Shown: in pieces, positions 1 to 9,287 of the stretch
Layout: the number at the start of each line of letters is the position of its first letter
How positions within the stretch are numbered: position 1 is the stretch's first letter
Assembly: GCF_036046055.1 (NCBI RefSeq)
Contig: NZ_CP107939.1
Span: forward strand, 8,556,001-8,620,000
Direction: 5' to 3'
Source of the DNA: Nocardia sp. NBC_00403
GTDB lineage: Bacteria; Actinomycetota; Actinomycetes; Mycobacteriales; Mycobacteriaceae
DNA length: 64,000 nt
Translations under genes and position numbers: made by a program
Notes under the pieces: model-generated
What the model was told of the DNA's origin: nothing
What the model saw: the letters and a program-made list of their open reading frames with translations, nothing else
Database searches by the model: none

Positions 1-358
1 CGACCAGTCCCGCGTAATAGCGGAACACCGAAATCACATCGTCGATGTCGATCCGGCTTTCCACCAGCGTCTTGCCGGTGTCGACGGTCTCGAGGCGGGC
101 CAGCTGCTCCTTATCGCGTTCGAGCAGATCCGCGATCCGCAGCAGCAGCGCCGCGCGTTCGGTGACCGGTGTGGCGACCCAAGCCCCGTCATCGAAGGCG
201 GCGCGCGCAGCCGCCACCGCTCTGCGTGCGTCCTCGGGTGTGGCCTCGTCCACCTCGGCCACCACCGAGCCGTCGGCCGGGTTGACGATCTGCCTGGTGC
301 CGCCATCGGAGGCACGCGTCCACGCGCCGTCGATGAGCAGGTCCGGTTCACCGTTCAT
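1..358 (-). CDS. Betaine-aldehyde dehydrogenase (aldehyde dehydrogenase family), N-terminal part
   Basis: The leftward frame starts at an ATG at 358 and runs off the window edge, so only about 119 N-terminal residues are visible. It opens MNGEPDLLIDGAW, followed by an 'IVNPADGSVVAEVDEAT' stretch and 'DTGKTLVESRIDIDDV', the normal N-terminal pattern of NAD-dependent aldehyde dehydrogenases. The catalytic Cys/Glu region lies outside the window. The start is 6 bases past the stop of the Rieske oxygenase gene, so it is the last visible gene of the leftward betaine operon. Oxidation of betaine aldehyde to glycine betaine is inferred from the neighbours; another aldehyde substrate is possible. Confidence 0.85.
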   Translation of the reverse strand, partial: MNGEPDLLIDGAWTRASDGGTRQIVNPADGSVVAEVDEATPEDARRAVAAARAAFDDGAWVATPVTERAALLLRIADLLERDKEQLARLETVDTGKTLVESRIDIDDVISVFRYYAGLV

Positions 359-364
359 GTCATG

Positions 365-1570
365 TCACCTCATATCGCCGATGCGGGCGAGCAACCACTC
401 GTGGAATTCCGCAATGTGGTGCTCGGCGGGAACGAGCACACCGCCGTCCCGGTAGGCACGCGAGGACATCGTGGGCTGGGTTCGCTCACACGCCGCGAAA
501 TCCTGTTCATTGACGCGATGGAACAGCTCGACCGAGCGCGACACATCGCGACCTGCGGCAACAACGTCACCGGTGTAGAGCCAGTCGCATTCGACGAGGG
601 TCCGGTCCGCGGCCAGCGGATACATCCTATGGAAGATGATGTGATCCGGGACCAAGTTGACGAAGACAGTCGGTCGGATCGTGATCGCGTAATACCTGCG
701 GTCCTGCTCCGCACTGACCCCGGGCAGGCGGTCGAACCCGGCCGAACCGTCGACGGTGAACCCCTCGACCTCCGGACCGAACTCGGCGCCGTGGCCGACG
801 AAGACCTGAGCGGCCAGGCCGTCGGCGAACTCGGGCAGCACCTCGGTGAGCTCGGGGTGGATGGTCGCGCAGTGGTAGCACTCCATGAAGTTCTCGACGA
901 TGAGCTTCCAATTCGCGGCGACGTCGTAGACCACGCGCCGGCCGACCTCCAGGGTGTCGATGTCGTAGGCATCGATCGCGGTCGCGGTGCCGAGCCGTTC
1001 GGTGACCGCACCGATCACGTCGGTCTCGAACGACGGCGGCTCGTCGGCCAAACAGACCCAGGCGTAACCGAGCCATTCCCGCAGCGCGACCGGCACCAGG
1101 CCGTAGGCGACCCGGTCGATGTCTTCGCCCGCGGCGTCCTTGAGTGCGGCCATATTGGGTGCGGCGACGAGCTTGCCGTCCAGCCCGTAGGTCCAAGCGT
1201 GGTACGGGCAGCGCAGGTTGCGGCGCACCTGCCCCTCGTCCTCGGTGCACAGCATCGCGCCGCGGTGGCGGCAGATATTGAGGAAGGCGCGCAGCGCACC
1301 GTCGCGGCCGCGCACCATCAGCACGCTCTCCCTGCCGACCTGGACTTTCTTGAATTGGCCGGGATCGGCGAGGTCGGCGGATCGGACCGCGCAGAACCAC
1401 ATCTTTTCGAAGAGGTGTTCCTGCTCGGCCGCGAAGATCGAATCATCGACGTACCACTTGCCGCCGAGGGTCGGGATCAGCGCCGGGGTCTGCACCGGCA
1501 TATCCGCGGTAGGCCCACCCGTCTCCCGACCGCCACCCTCCAAGGAATCGCTACGCGATGCTGTTGTCAT
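365..1570 (-). CDS. Rieske-type aromatic-ring-hydroxylating oxygenase, glycine betaine (or choline) monooxygenase-like
   Basis: 401 residues. The Rieske [2Fe-2S] ligands are visible as CRHRG and CPYHAW (about residues 100-125). The mononuclear iron site follows as [15 protein letters not shown]...HPEL (about 210-235). The layout matches the alpha subunits of glycine betaine demethylase (GbcA), stachydrine demethylase and plant choline monooxygenase. It lies between sarcosine oxidase and an aldehyde dehydrogenase, and a ferredoxin and reductase are divergently encoded, so an N-methyl-group hydroxylase releasing formaldehyde (betaine to dimethylglycine) is most likely. Choline hydroxylation is the main alternative because of the adjacent aldehyde dehydrogenase. 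Its first 20 bases overlap the end of the sarcosine oxidase gene, so translation is probably coupled. Confidence 0.88.
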   Translation of the reverse strand: MTTASRSDSLEGGGRETGGPTADMPVQTPALIPTLGGKWYVDDSIFAAEQEHLFEKMWFCAVRSADLADPGQFKKVQVGRESVLMVRGRDGALRAFLNICRHRGAMLCTEDEGQVRRNLRCPYHAWTYGLDGKLVAAPNMAALKDAAGEDIDRVAYGLVPVALREWLGYAWVCLADEPPSFETDVIGAVTERLGTATAIDAYDIDTLEVGRRVVYDVAANWKLIVENFMECYHCATIHPELTEVLPEFADGLAAQVFVGHGAEFGPEVEGFTVDGSAGFDRLPGVSAEQDRRYYAITIRPTVFVNLVPDHIIFHRMYPLAADRTLVECDWLYTGDVVAAGRDVSRSVELFHRVNEQDFAACERTQPTMSSRAYRDGGVLVPAEHHIAEFHEWLLARIGDMR

Positions 1571-2714
1571 AGGTCACCAACCTTTGCGGGTCGAAAAGTG
1601 TGATGGGGTGTGCGGTTTTCGCATCGATAGCCAGGTCGGCGAGGATCTCACCGACCACCGGGACGAACTTGAAGCCGTGGCCGGAGAAACCGCACGCGAC
1701 GGTCACGCGCGCGGTGTCGGGATGGCGCGCGATCACGAAGTGCTGGTCGGGGGTGTTGGAGTACATGCAGGTCGCGGTGTGCACGCAGGGACCGTCCAGT
1801 GCGGGAATCAGGTCGGCGACACGGTCGCGCATCTCCGCGATCTCGTGCGGATGCACGACGCGGTCGATGGTGTCTGGTGTGCACTCGATGCCCTTGCGGA
1901 AGAATGCCGTCTTCACCCCGCCCGCGGGTCCGTCGATGGCGGGAAACCCGTAGATCTGCTGACCGGAGCTGTTCTCGCTGATATAGATCGGCTGGTCTTC
2001 GAAGGCGGCGGTCCCGCCGATCGGGTCGAGCCAGTACAGCACTTGCCGTTCGATGGTGATCGGGATGCCGAACTGCGCCAGCAGTTCCGGAGCCCAGGCG
2101 CCGGGACAGATGACGAGCTGGTCGGCGCGGTAGGTGGCCCGCGCGGTCGTCACCGTGACGCCGGAGCCGGTCTCCGCCCAGCCGAGCACCTCCTCACCGA
2201 ACGAGAGCGTCGCTCCCGCGCGCAGCGCGAGATCAATGTGCGCCTGTACCGTCAGCTCCGGGCGCGCGAATCCGGCCTTGTCCTCGTAGACCGCGATATC
2301 GCCGGAGTCCGGGGTGAAATTCGGGTATCTGCGCCGAATCTCGGCAGCGTCGAGCACTTCGTGCGGCAGCGACCATTCGCGGCTCGCGCGCAAGCTGCCC
2401 GCCACCGTCAGGCAGTCGGGTGGGCCGAGGAACAGGCCGCCGGTCAGGCGGAAGACCTCGCGCTCGCTGTCGGCGGCGAGCTGCTCCCACAGTTCGTACG
2501 AACGCAGCAGCAGCGGCACGTACGCGGGATCCTCGAAGTAGGACTGCCGGATGATCCTGGAGCCGCCGTGGCTCGAGCCCTTGTTGTGCGCGGGTGTGAA
2601 CTTCTCCAGCCCGAGCACCCGCTGCCCGCGGGCGGCGAGGTGATAGGCGGCGGCGCTGCCCATCCCGCCGAGTCCGATAACGATGACGTCGTAACCGTCT
2701 GTCGTAGTCGCCAT
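1551..2714 (-). CDS. soxA: Monomeric sarcosine oxidase / N-methyl amino acid oxidase (FAD)
   Basis: 387 residues from the ATG at 2714, which has a good AGGAGGT ribosome site; a longer upstream reading is a shadow of the preceding gene. The N-terminus has the Rossmann motif [16 protein letters not shown], then [14 protein letters not shown], and near the C-terminus [14 protein letters not shown]. The cysteine there matches the covalent flavin-attachment cysteine of monomeric sarcosine oxidases. It would oxidise sarcosine to glycine, formaldehyde and hydrogen peroxide. It starts 4 bases after the dimethylglycine oxidase stop. N-methyltryptophan oxidase-like activity cannot be excluded. Confidence 0.9.
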   Translation of the reverse strand: MATTTDGYDVIVIGLGGMGSAAAYHLAARGQRVLGLEKFTPAHNKGSSHGGSRIIRQSYFEDPAYVPLLLRSYELWEQLAADSEREVFRLTGGLFLGPPDCLTVAGSLRASREWSLPHEVLDAAEIRRRYPNFTPDSGDIAVYEDKAGFARPELTVQAHIDLALRAGATLSFGEEVLGWAETGSGVTVTTARATYRADQLVICPGAWAPELLAQFGIPITIERQVLYWLDPIGGTAAFEDQPIYISENSSGQQIYGFPAIDGPAGGVKTAFFRKGIECTPDTIDRVVHPHEIAEMRDRVADLIPALDGPCVHTATCMYSNTPDQHFVIARHPDTARVTVACGFSGHGFKFVPVVGEILADLAIDAKTAHPITLFDPQRLVTYDNSIA

Positions 2715-2718
2715 TTCG

Positions 2719-5172
2719 CTACCTCCTGATCCGGGACATTTCGGGGTCGACCACCGGCTCGGGGTGCACGACGGCGGTGTAGCGGGTGCCGAGATACTCG
2801 ACCTCGACCACGGTGCCGGGGCCGAGGGCCGCGGGCAGCCACACGTAGGCGATGCTGCGGCCGATCGTGGCGGAATAGGCCGCGCTGGTGATGTAGCCCG
2901 CGCATGCGCCGCGCACATAGACCGGCTCTTTGCCGAGCACGACCATCGTGGGACTGTCGAATACGATGCTGCGCAGGATCTTCGCCGGTGGGTCCGCCTT
3001 CTCGAGGGCGGCTTTGCCGACGAAATCGGGCTTGTTCATACGCACCGCGAAATCGACCCCCGCGGCGGCGGGCAGATGTTCGGTGGTCATATCGGTTCCC
3101 CAACCGCGGTAGCCCTTTTCGATGCGCAGGCTGTTGAACGCGATCCGGCCTGCCGCGATCACGTCGTATGCCTGCCCGGCCGACCACAGCAGATCCCAGA
3201 GGGCCCTTCCGTATTCGGCGGTGGTGTAGATCTCCCAGCCGAGCTCGCCGACGTAGGAGACGCGCATCATCGTGACGGGTATGGCGCCGAGATAGGTCTG
3301 CAACGCACGGAAGTACTTGAAGGCCTGATGGGAGAGATCGTCGGAGCACAAGGGCTGCACCAGATCTCGCGCTTCCGGACCCCACAATCCGATACAACAG
3401 GTGCCACCGGTGATGTCACGAAGCGTCACCGACCCGTCGGCGGGCAGATTGCGCGTGAACCAGTCGAAATCGAGCGGTCCGTTCGCGCCGACCTGGAATT
3501 GCTGCGGCGCGAGCCTGGCCACCGTGAGGTCGCTGCGGATGCCGCCGTTCTCGTCGAGCAGCAGCGTGTAGGTGACCGAGCCGACGCTCTTGTCCAGATT
3601 GTTCGTCGTGAGCCGCTGCAACAGTTCCAGCGCGCCGGGGCCCGCGATGTCGTAGCGGGTCAGCGGCGTCATGTCGTACATCGCCACCCGCTGCCTGGTC
3701 CAGTGGGCTTCCGCGATGGAGATCGGCGACCAGAAATTGCTCGACCACTCGTCACGCTCGGGGAAGGTCACGCCGTCGTCGCGAAGGCGCTGCACCAGTT
3801 TGGCATTGGCCTCGTACCAGGCGGGGCGCTCCCAGCTGCCGCCCTCGAAGAAGTAGGCGCCGAGTTGCAGTTGACGGGCATAGAACGGGCTGGTCCGCAG
3901 TCCGCGCAGCGCGGTTCGATGCTGGTGTGGATGGATGATGTCGTACACCTCGACGAACGCCTGTGAACTCGTCTCCATGATGAAGCGGTCGCTGCGGGCC
4001 ACCTCCTCGAAGCGGTACAGGTCGCACTCGTGCACGTCGGTCTGCGGTGCGCCTTCGATGATCCACTCGGCCATCGCCTTGGCCACGCCCGCGGAGTGGG
4101 TGACCCACACGGCCTCGGCGACCCAGAAACCGGCCAGTTCCCGATGCTCGCCCATGATCGAGAAGCCGTCGGGGGTGAAGGAGAAGATCCCGTTGAAACC
4201 CTCCTCTACCTTCGAATCACCCAGCGCGGGAAGCAGTTCCATGGATTCGTGCCATGCCGGCGCGAAGTCCTCGTCGGTGAACGACAGCATGGAAGGCATC
4301 GCCGTGCCCGCCGTCACGGCAGTCAGCGTGGACATGTCCACCGGCATGGGCTTGTGCCCGTAGTAGCCGATGCCGATCCGATCCACGTGCTCACGGAAGT
4401 AGAGGTCCTGGTCCTGATGCCGCAGGATCGGCAGACTCGCCTCACCGTGTTCGGTGTTGCGGCCCTCGAGTGCGCCGATCCGACCGGTCTTGGCGTATTG
4501 GTGCGCCATCGGAACCAGCGGCACCACGAGGCCGACCTGTCGGGCCACTTCGGCGCCCCAGAATCCGGCCGCGCAGATGACAATGTCGGCTTCGATGACA
4601 CCGTCGGCGGTTTCCACCCCGGCCACCCGGCCGCCACGTGCCACGATGCCGAGTACTTCCTGGTGCGGTCGGAATACCGCGCCGCGGGCTGTCGCGAGTC
4701 GCGCCTGCGCCTCCGCGGCACGCAGCGCTTTCGCCAAACCGTCTGTCGGAGTGTGGAATCCGCCGATGATTCGGTCGACATCGAGCAGTGGATGCAGCGC
4801 GGCGCACTCGACAGGGTCGAGTAGGCGACCTTCGATTCCCCAGGACTGCGCCCAACCGGCTTTACGGTGTAGTTCCTGCCAGCGCTGTGGGGTGGTGGCC
4901 ACTTCGAGTCCGCCGACCGGGTTGAACGCCCAGCCGTCCGGATGATCGAGCGCCAAAAACTTTTCGGTCGTGTATCGCGCAAACTCCGTCATTGTTTTGG
5001 ACGAGTTCGTCTGGAACACCAATCCCGGCGCGTGTGAGGTGGATCCGCCGGTAACGAACAGCGGACCTTTCTCGAGCACCGTGACATCGGTCCAACCGCG
5101 TGAGGTTATTTCATCGGCGAGCGATGTCCCGACGATTCCGGCTCCGATGACGACAACTTTCGGGTGAGCCAA
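2719..5172 (-). CDS. dmg: Dimethylglycine oxidase (FAD and folate-binding GcvT domains)
   Basis: 817 residues from a TTG start at 5172, chosen because GGAGG sits 6 bases upstream and the protein then opens directly on the Rossmann motif [16 protein letters not shown]. The [15 protein letters not shown] segment carries the histidine that binds FAD covalently in Arthrobacter dimethylglycine oxidase. The C-terminal half (about 420-817) is a GcvT/aminomethyltransferase-like tetrahydrofolate-binding fold ([28 protein letters not shown]). It would convert dimethylglycine to sarcosine, passing the one-carbon unit to folate or releasing formaldehyde. It is the first gene of the leftward operon. The match to the Arthrobacter enzyme is strong along the whole length. 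Confidence 0.93.
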   Translation of the reverse strand: MAHPKVVVIGAGIVGTSLADEITSRGWTDVTVLEKGPLFVTGGSTSHAPGLVFQTNSSKTMTEFARYTTEKFLALDHPDGWAFNPVGGLEVATTPQRWQELHRKAGWAQSWGIEGRLLDPVECAALHPLLDVDRIIGGFHTPTDGLAKALRAAEAQARLATARGAVFRPHQEVLGIVARGGRVAGVETADGVIEADIVICAAGFWGAEVARQVGLVVPLVPMAHQYAKTGRIGALEGRNTEHGEASLPILRHQDQDLYFREHVDRIGIGYYGHKPMPVDMSTLTAVTAGTAMPSMLSFTDEDFAPAWHESMELLPALGDSKVEEGFNGIFSFTPDGFSIMGEHRELAGFWVAEAVWVTHSAGVAKAMAEWIIEGAPQTDVHECDLYRFEEVARSDRFIMETSSQAFVEVYDIIHPHQHRTALRGLRTSPFYARQLQLGAYFFEGGSWERPAWYEANAKLVQRLRDDGVTFPERDEWSSNFWSPISIAEAHWTRQRVAMYDMTPLTRYDIAGPGALELLQRLTTNNLDKSVGSVTYTLLLDENGGIRSDLTVARLAPQQFQVGANGPLDFDWFTRNLPADGSVTLRDITGGTCCIGLWGPEARDLVQPLCSDDLSHQAFKYFRALQTYLGAIPVTMMRVSYVGELGWEIYTTAEYGRALWDLLWSAGQAYDVIAAGRIAFNSLRIEKGYRGWGTDMTTEHLPAAAGVDFAVRMNKPDFVGKAALEKADPPAKILRSIVFDSPTMVVLGKEPVYVRGACAGYITSAAYSATIGRSIAYVWLPAALGPGTVVEVEYLGTRYTAVVHPEPVVDPEMSRIRR

Positions 5173-5365
5173 GGCATGCCTCCGATGTTGCTTACTGCGC
5201 AACGCAATCGCATTACGCAACAAATGGTCAACCCGATTCGGGCGTGTGTCAACCGCTGGAAACCAATCGTTCATAAATTGGCTTCGGGGTTGACGACGAC
5301 CGCAAACCGGCCCACACTGTTGCGTACTGCGATCACTGTTGCGCTATCAGCAACTTGGAGGGCTC
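5173..5365. promoter_or_regulatory. Divergent promoter region with repeated GTTGC-type operator sites
   Basis: This 193-base gap separates the two divergent betaine operons. It contains GTTGCTTACTGCG (5187-5199, +), GTTGCGTAATGC (5210-5221, - strand), GTTGCGTACTGCG (5319-5331, +) and a GTTGC-7-GCAAC inverted repeat (5338-5354) ending 11 bases before the ferredoxin start. Repeated sites near both gene starts look like binding sites for a shared regulator, but no regulator gene is adjacent. Confidence 0.6.
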
Positions 5366-5716
5366 ATGGAATCGACTGTGCAGCGACCGGCGACATCCAC
5401 GACGGACCTGTTCGTCGCGCATCTGACAGACCTGCCGGTCGGCGAAGTCGCGACAGTGCAACCGGACGGCGACACCCCGATCGCCGTATTCCACACGGAG
5501 GACGGCTTTTTCGCGATCGATGACACCTGCACCCACCAGGACGCCTCACTGGCGGACGGCTGGGTGGAGAACTGCACGGTCGAATGCCCGCTGCACGAAT
5601 CCTGCTTCGACCTACGCACCGGCGCGGTGTCCGGGCCACCGGCGAAGATCCCCGTCCGCACCTATGCGGTGCGCGTGGTCGACGGCGATGTCATGGTCGC
5701 CGCGGTGCCGTCATGA
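5366..5716 (+). CDS. Rieske [2Fe-2S] ferredoxin
   Basis: 116 residues from the ATG at 5366, preceded by GGAGGGCTC. The cluster ligands are CTHQ and CPLH (about residues 52-75), the arrangement of soluble Rieske ferredoxins serving non-heme iron oxygenases. It starts the rightward operon and is followed by an FAD reductase, so it probably carries electrons from that reductase to the Rieske oxygenase on the other strand. Its TGA overlaps an ATG (ATGA at 5713) that opens the small frame running through the repeat array downstream. Confidence 0.9.
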   Translation: MESTVQRPATSTTDLFVAHLTDLPVGEVATVQPDGDTPIAVFHTEDGFFAIDDTCTHQDASLADGWVENCTVECPLHESCFDLRTGAVSGPPAKIPVRTYAVRVVDGDVMVAAVPS

Positions 5717-6078
5717 GCGAAACGGCCATGTCAGCGGGCGGTGCGTATGCCGGAGTCGAGCGTCGGCGACGAGGGGTCGTGGACGAGCGAAGCCGGCAAA
5801 CCAGGCCACCACAGGAAGTGCGTACGGAGTCGAGCGTCGGCGACGAGGGGTCGTGGACGAGCGAAGCCGGCAAACCGGGCCACCACAGGAAGTGCACACG
5901 GAGTCGAGCGTCGGCGACGAGGGGTCGTCGACGAGCGAAGCCGACAAACCAGGCCACCACAGGAAGTGCGCACGAAGTCGAGCGCCAGCGAGGGGCAGTC
6001 GTGGACGAGCGAAGCCGACAAACCAGGCCACAGCGGGCAGTGCCTACGGAGTCGAGCGTCAATGAGGCGGACTCGTGA
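5713..6078 (+). repeat. MIRU-like array of 74-bp tandem repeats with a coupled open frame
   Basis: The segment GTCGAG recurs at 5755, 5829, 5903, 5977 and 6051, an exact 74-base period, giving about four full units. Each unit carries GACGAGCGAAGCCG and the first four a CAAACCAGG-like block. Because 74 is not a multiple of three, all frames stay open. A frame of 121 codons begins at the ATG overlapping the ferredoxin stop (ATGA, 5713) and ends at a TGA overlapping the GTG start of the reductase (GTGA, 6075). Mycobacterial interspersed repetitive units show the same start/stop overlaps. Whether the peptide is made is unknown. Confidence 0.75.
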
Positions 6079-7244
6079 GCAGCGCGGGCTCGGTGGTGGT
6101 CGTCGGCGCGTCGCTGGCGGGGTTCTCCCTGGTGAACGCCCTGCGCGAGCACGGCCACGACGGCAGCATCACGGTCGTCGGCGACGAACCGCATCTGCCT
6201 TACGATCGGCCGCCGCTGTCCAAGGAGTTTCTCCGCGAGGATGTCGACCTGGCGTTGGGCGACGAATCCACGACCGGCGCACGCTGGCTGCTCGGGCGGC
6301 GCGCGGTCGGGATCGGCATGACCGCGGCCGGGCCCGGAGTCACGCTCGACGACGGCACCCGGCTCGCCGGAGACTCGCTCGTACTCGCCACCGGCGCACG
6401 CGCCCGAGCCCTTCCCGGCGTCGGGGCGCTGCGGGGCGTGCACACCTTGCGCACGGTCGACGACGCGCACGCGATCCGCCGTTCGCTGCGCGCCGCGCGC
6501 ACGTTGACCGTTGTCGGCGCCGGTCTGATCGGCTCCGAAATCGCTTCCACCGCAGCCGCTATGGGCATTGCGGTCACCATTGTCGAGTTGTGCCACGATC
6601 CGCTCACCGCGGTATTCGGTCCACATATCGGACCATTGTGCGCATCCTTGCACAACGCGAACGGCGTCCGATTACTGACCGGTGTCGCTGTCGACCGATT
6701 CCTCGGCGACGAACACGTGAATGCGGTGCAATTGACCGATGGAACCGTACTGTCGGCCGATGCCGTGGTGATCGGAATCGGCGCCGTGCCCAACACCGAA
6801 TGGGCCGCGGACTCGGATGTGCAGATCGACAATGGTTTCGTCACCGATTCGCAATGCCGTACTTCGATACCCGGCGTGTACGCCATCGGCGACTGCGCCC
6901 GCAGCTACGACGAAACATCCGGCGCTCATCACCGTTCCGAGCACTGGACCAATGCGACGGTTCAGGCGCGTATTGCGGCGGCGGCGATTCTCGGCGCACC
7001 GCAACGCCCTCCCGCCGCGCCGTATTTCTGGTCGCGGCAGTATGGACGAATGCTGCAGTTCGCGGGTGCTTGCCGACCGACCGACGAGGTCCGCTTCGTC
7101 GACGGCGACCCGTCGACCCGGTCGCTGACCGCCCTCTACGAGCGCGATGGCGCGCCGGTGGCGGTGTTCGCCATCGATAACCCTCGCCTGTTCACCAGAT
7201 ACCGCAAGCAGATCGAGCGGCTCACCCCGATCCCAACTCCGTAG
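6075..7244 (+). CDS. FAD-dependent ferredoxin reductase
   Basis: 389 residues from a GTG overlapping the preceding repeat frame. It has an N-terminal FAD Rossmann motif (VVVVGASLAGFSLVNALRE), the PYDRPPLSKEFL signature of ferredoxin/rubredoxin reductases, an internal NAD(P)H-binding motif (LTVVGAGLIGSEIAS, about 160) and a GVYAIGDCA FAD motif (about 270). This is the BphA4/camphor-reductase type. It should reduce the Rieske ferredoxin encoded just upstream, completing the electron chain for the betaine oxygenase. A 9-base gap separates it from the mycothiol dehydrogenase gene. Confidence 0.9.
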   Translation: MSSAGSVVVVGASLAGFSLVNALREHGHDGSITVVGDEPHLPYDRPPLSKEFLREDVDLALGDESTTGARWLLGRRAVGIGMTAAGPGVTLDDGTRLAGDSLVLATGARARALPGVGALRGVHTLRTVDDAHAIRRSLRAARTLTVVGAGLIGSEIASTAAAMGIAVTIVELCHDPLTAVFGPHIGPLCASLHNANGVRLLTGVAVDRFLGDEHVNAVQLTDGTVLSADAVVIGIGAVPNTEWAADSDVQIDNGFVTDSQCRTSIPGVYAIGDCARSYDETSGAHHRSEHWTNATVQARIAAAAILGAPQRPPAAPYFWSRQYGRMLQFAGACRPTDEVRFVDGDPSTRSLTALYERDGAPVAVFAIDNPRLFTRYRKQIERLTPIPTP

Positions 7245-7253
7245 GAGGTTTTC

Positions 7254-8339
7254 GTGTCCGAAACCGTGCGTGGCGTCATCGCCCGTAGCAAAGGTGCGCC
7301 GGTCGAAATCGTCGATGTCGTGATCCCCGATCCGGGGCCGCACGACGTCATCGTGCGTATCCAGTCCTGTGGGGTGTGCCACACCGACCTGCACTACCGC
7401 GAAGGCGGCATCAACGACGAATACCCGTTCCTGCTCGGACACGAGGCCGCGGGCATCGTCGAAACCATCGGCGACGCCGTCACCCACGTGGCCGCAGGCG
7501 ATTTCGTCATCCTCAACTGGCGTGCGGTCTGCGGCGAGTGCCGCGCGTGCAAGCGCGGTCGCCCCTGGTATTGCTTCGCCAGCCACAATGCGAGCAAGAA
7601 GATGACCCTCGCCGACGGCACCGAACTCTCCCCTGCCCTGGGCATCGGCGCTTTCGCCGACAAGACCCTCGTCCACGAAGGCCAGTGCACCAAGGTCGAT
7701 CCCGACGCCGATCCTGCCGTCGCCGGCCTGCTCGGCTGTGGCGTGATGGCGGGCATCGGTGCCGCCATGAACACCGGCAATGTCTCGCGCGGTGACACCG
7801 TCGCGGTCATCGGCTGCGGTGGCGTCGGCGATGCCGCGATCGCCGGTGCTCGGCTTGCGGGCGCGAAGACGATCATCGCGATCGACCGTGATCCGCGAAA
7901 GCTCGCGTGGGCCACCGACTTCGGCGCCACCCACGCGATCAACGCAAGCACCGACGACGTGGTGGCCAAGATTCAGGAACTCACCGAGGGCTTCGGCGCG
8001 GATGTCGTCATCGACGCGGTCGGCAGGCCCGAAACCTGGAAGCAGGCCTTCTACGGCCGCGACCTGGCGGGCACGGTGGTGCTGGTCGGCGTCCCGACTC
8101 CCGATATGACCCTCGACATGCCGCTGATCGATCTGTTCTCCCGCGGCGGTGCATTGAAGTCCTCCTGGTACGGCGACTGTCTGCCCGAACGCGATTTCCC
8201 GGTACTCATCGACCTCTACCACCAGGGCAGGCTTCCGCTGGAGCGATTCGTCACCGAACGCATCGCGCTCGACGAGGTGGAGAAGGCCTTCGATGCGATG
8301 CACGCCGGTGTGGTGCTGCGCTCGGTGGTCGTCCTGTGA
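7254..8339 (+). CDS. mscR: S-(hydroxymethyl)mycothiol dehydrogenase (mycothiol-dependent formaldehyde dehydrogenase)
   Basis: 361 residues from the GTG at 7254, with AGGAGGTTTTC upstream. It is a zinc medium-chain dehydrogenase: catalytic zinc motif [14 protein letters not shown] and GHEAAG, structural zinc cysteines around [15 protein letters not shown], and NAD motif [15 protein letters not shown]. The sequence follows the MscR/AdhE2 group, which oxidises the formaldehyde-mycothiol adduct and also reduces S-nitrosomycothiol. Its place beside three demethylating enzymes fits removal of formaldehyde. The stop at 8337 overlaps the GTG opening the first 68-base repeat unit. Confidence 0.92.
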   Translation: MSETVRGVIARSKGAPVEIVDVVIPDPGPHDVIVRIQSCGVCHTDLHYREGGINDEYPFLLGHEAAGIVETIGDAVTHVAAGDFVILNWRAVCGECRACKRGRPWYCFASHNASKKMTLADGTELSPALGIGAFADKTLVHEGQCTKVDPDADPAVAGLLGCGVMAGIGAAMNTGNVSRGDTVAVIGCGGVGDAAIAGARLAGAKTIIAIDRDPRKLAWATDFGATHAINASTDDVVAKIQELTEGFGADVVIDAVGRPETWKQAFYGRDLAGTVVLVGVPTPDMTLDMPLIDLFSRGGALKSSWYGDCLPERDFPVLIDLYHQGRLPLERFVTERIALDEVEKAFDAMHAGVVLRSVVVL

Positions 8340-8484
8340 GCGAGCGAATCGTGAGGCAGCGCGCATCGCGCATGCCGGAACCGAGCGTCAGCGAGGTGGC
8401 GGCATGAGCGAGCGCAGCGAGCGAATCGTGAGGCAGCGCGCATCGCGCATGCCGGAACCGAGCGTCAGCGAGGTGGCGGCATGA
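8336..8484 (+). repeat. Two MIRU-like repeat units (68 and 77 bp) with chained start/stop overlaps
   Basis: Two near-identical units (8336-8403 and 8404-8480) lie between mscR and the hydrolase gene; the first lacks 9 bases present in the second, and the GAATCG blocks are exactly 77 bases apart. Each unit encodes a 23-26 residue peptide beginning MSER and ending SVSEVAA. Unit 1 starts on a GTG overlapping the mscR stop. It ends in TGA overlapping the ATG of unit 2, which ends in TGA overlapping the ATG of the next gene (8481). This forms a continuous translational-coupling chain. Confidence 0.8.
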
Positions 8485-9107
8485 GCGTCCGCATCGATCG
8501 GGTGGTCACCTCGGGCACCTTCGCGTTGGACGGCGGCACCTGGGACGTCGACAACAATGTCTGGCTGATCGGCAACGACGACGAGGTCCTCGTCATCGAC
8601 GCCGCGCACAATGCCGACGCCATCATCGACGCGGTCGGGGACCGCAACGTTGTCGCGGTGCTGTGCACGCACGGCCACAACGACCACGTCACCGTCGCAC
8701 CTGAACTGAGCAAACGGCTCGACGCCCCGGTCCTGCTGCACCCCGGCGACGACCCGCTCTGGCGCATGACCCACCCGGACGTGAACTACCGTTCGCTGGC
8801 CGACCTGCCCCGAATCACCGTGGCAGGCACCGACATCGACATCTTGCACACACCAGGCCACTCCCCCGGCTCGGTATCGCTGCATCTACCCGAGGCCGCC
8901 GCCCTCTTCACCGGCGACACCCTGTTCTCCGGCGGCCCCGGCGCCACCGGCCGATCGTTTTCCGACTTCGACACCATCATCGATTCGATCCGCAACCGCC
9001 TCCTGACCCTCCCCGAAGAAACCGTCGTCCATACCGGGCACGGCGACACCACCACCATCGGCGCCGAAAAACCCGCCCTCGCCGACTGGATCGCCAGAGG
9101 CCACTGA
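8481..9107 (+). CDS. Metallo-beta-lactamase-fold hydrolase, probable partner of mycothiol formaldehyde dehydrogenase
   Basis: 208 residues. The metal-binding motif HGHNDH is at about residue 58, with further ligands in HTPGHSPGS, FTGDTLF and HTGHGDTT, the glyoxalase II-like arrangement. In mycobacteria an MBL-fold gene likewise follows mscR (Rv2259/Rv2260). A role in hydrolysing S-formylmycothiol to formate and mycothiol is the natural inference but is not shown by the sequence. Its ATG overlaps the stop of the preceding repeat peptide. A strong inverted repeat lies 14 bases past its stop and probably ends the operon. Confidence 0.85.
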   Translation: MSVRIDRVVTSGTFALDGGTWDVDNNVWLIGNDDEVLVIDAAHNADAIIDAVGDRNVVAVLCTHGHNDHVTVAPELSKRLDAPVLLHPGDDPLWRMTHPDVNYRSLADLPRITVAGTDIDILHTPGHSPGSVSLHLPEAAALFTGDTLFSGGPGATGRSFSDFDTIIDSIRNRLLTLPEETVVHTGHGDTTTIGAEKPALADWIARGH

Positions 9108-9120
9108 CAAGGTCCCGGCA

Positions 9121-9173
9121 AGTGGCACATGGCTGCGGCAAACGCAGAGAACATCCCGCAGCCATGTGCCACT
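9121..9173. terminator. 18-bp perfect inverted repeat, probable terminator hairpin
   Basis: The arm AGTGGCACATGGCTGCGG (9121-9138) is perfectly complementary to 9156-9173, with a 17-base loop. It lies 13 bases after the hydrolase stop. There is no T-run, as is common for actinobacterial hairpin terminators; a mobile repeat is the alternative. Confidence 0.6.
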
Positions 9174-9287
9174 CGGCGAGGACAGCCTGATCCCGCTCGA
9201 GTACTACGGCGGGTGCCACAATCATCCATCCCACCCTTCCCAGGGCAGCAGACCTCGTTCTGTGCGTGCTGATCTAGGGTCGAAAGC

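Noticed and set aside
5820..6653. Long leftward and rightward frames through the 74-bp repeat array
   Set aside because: They exist in every frame because the 74-base unit is not a multiple of three and lacks stops; only the frame coupled at both ends is worth noting.
8386..8480. Repeat units after mscR as a CRISPR array
   Set aside because: Only two units, directly adjacent with no spacer between them, and in-frame with flanking genes.
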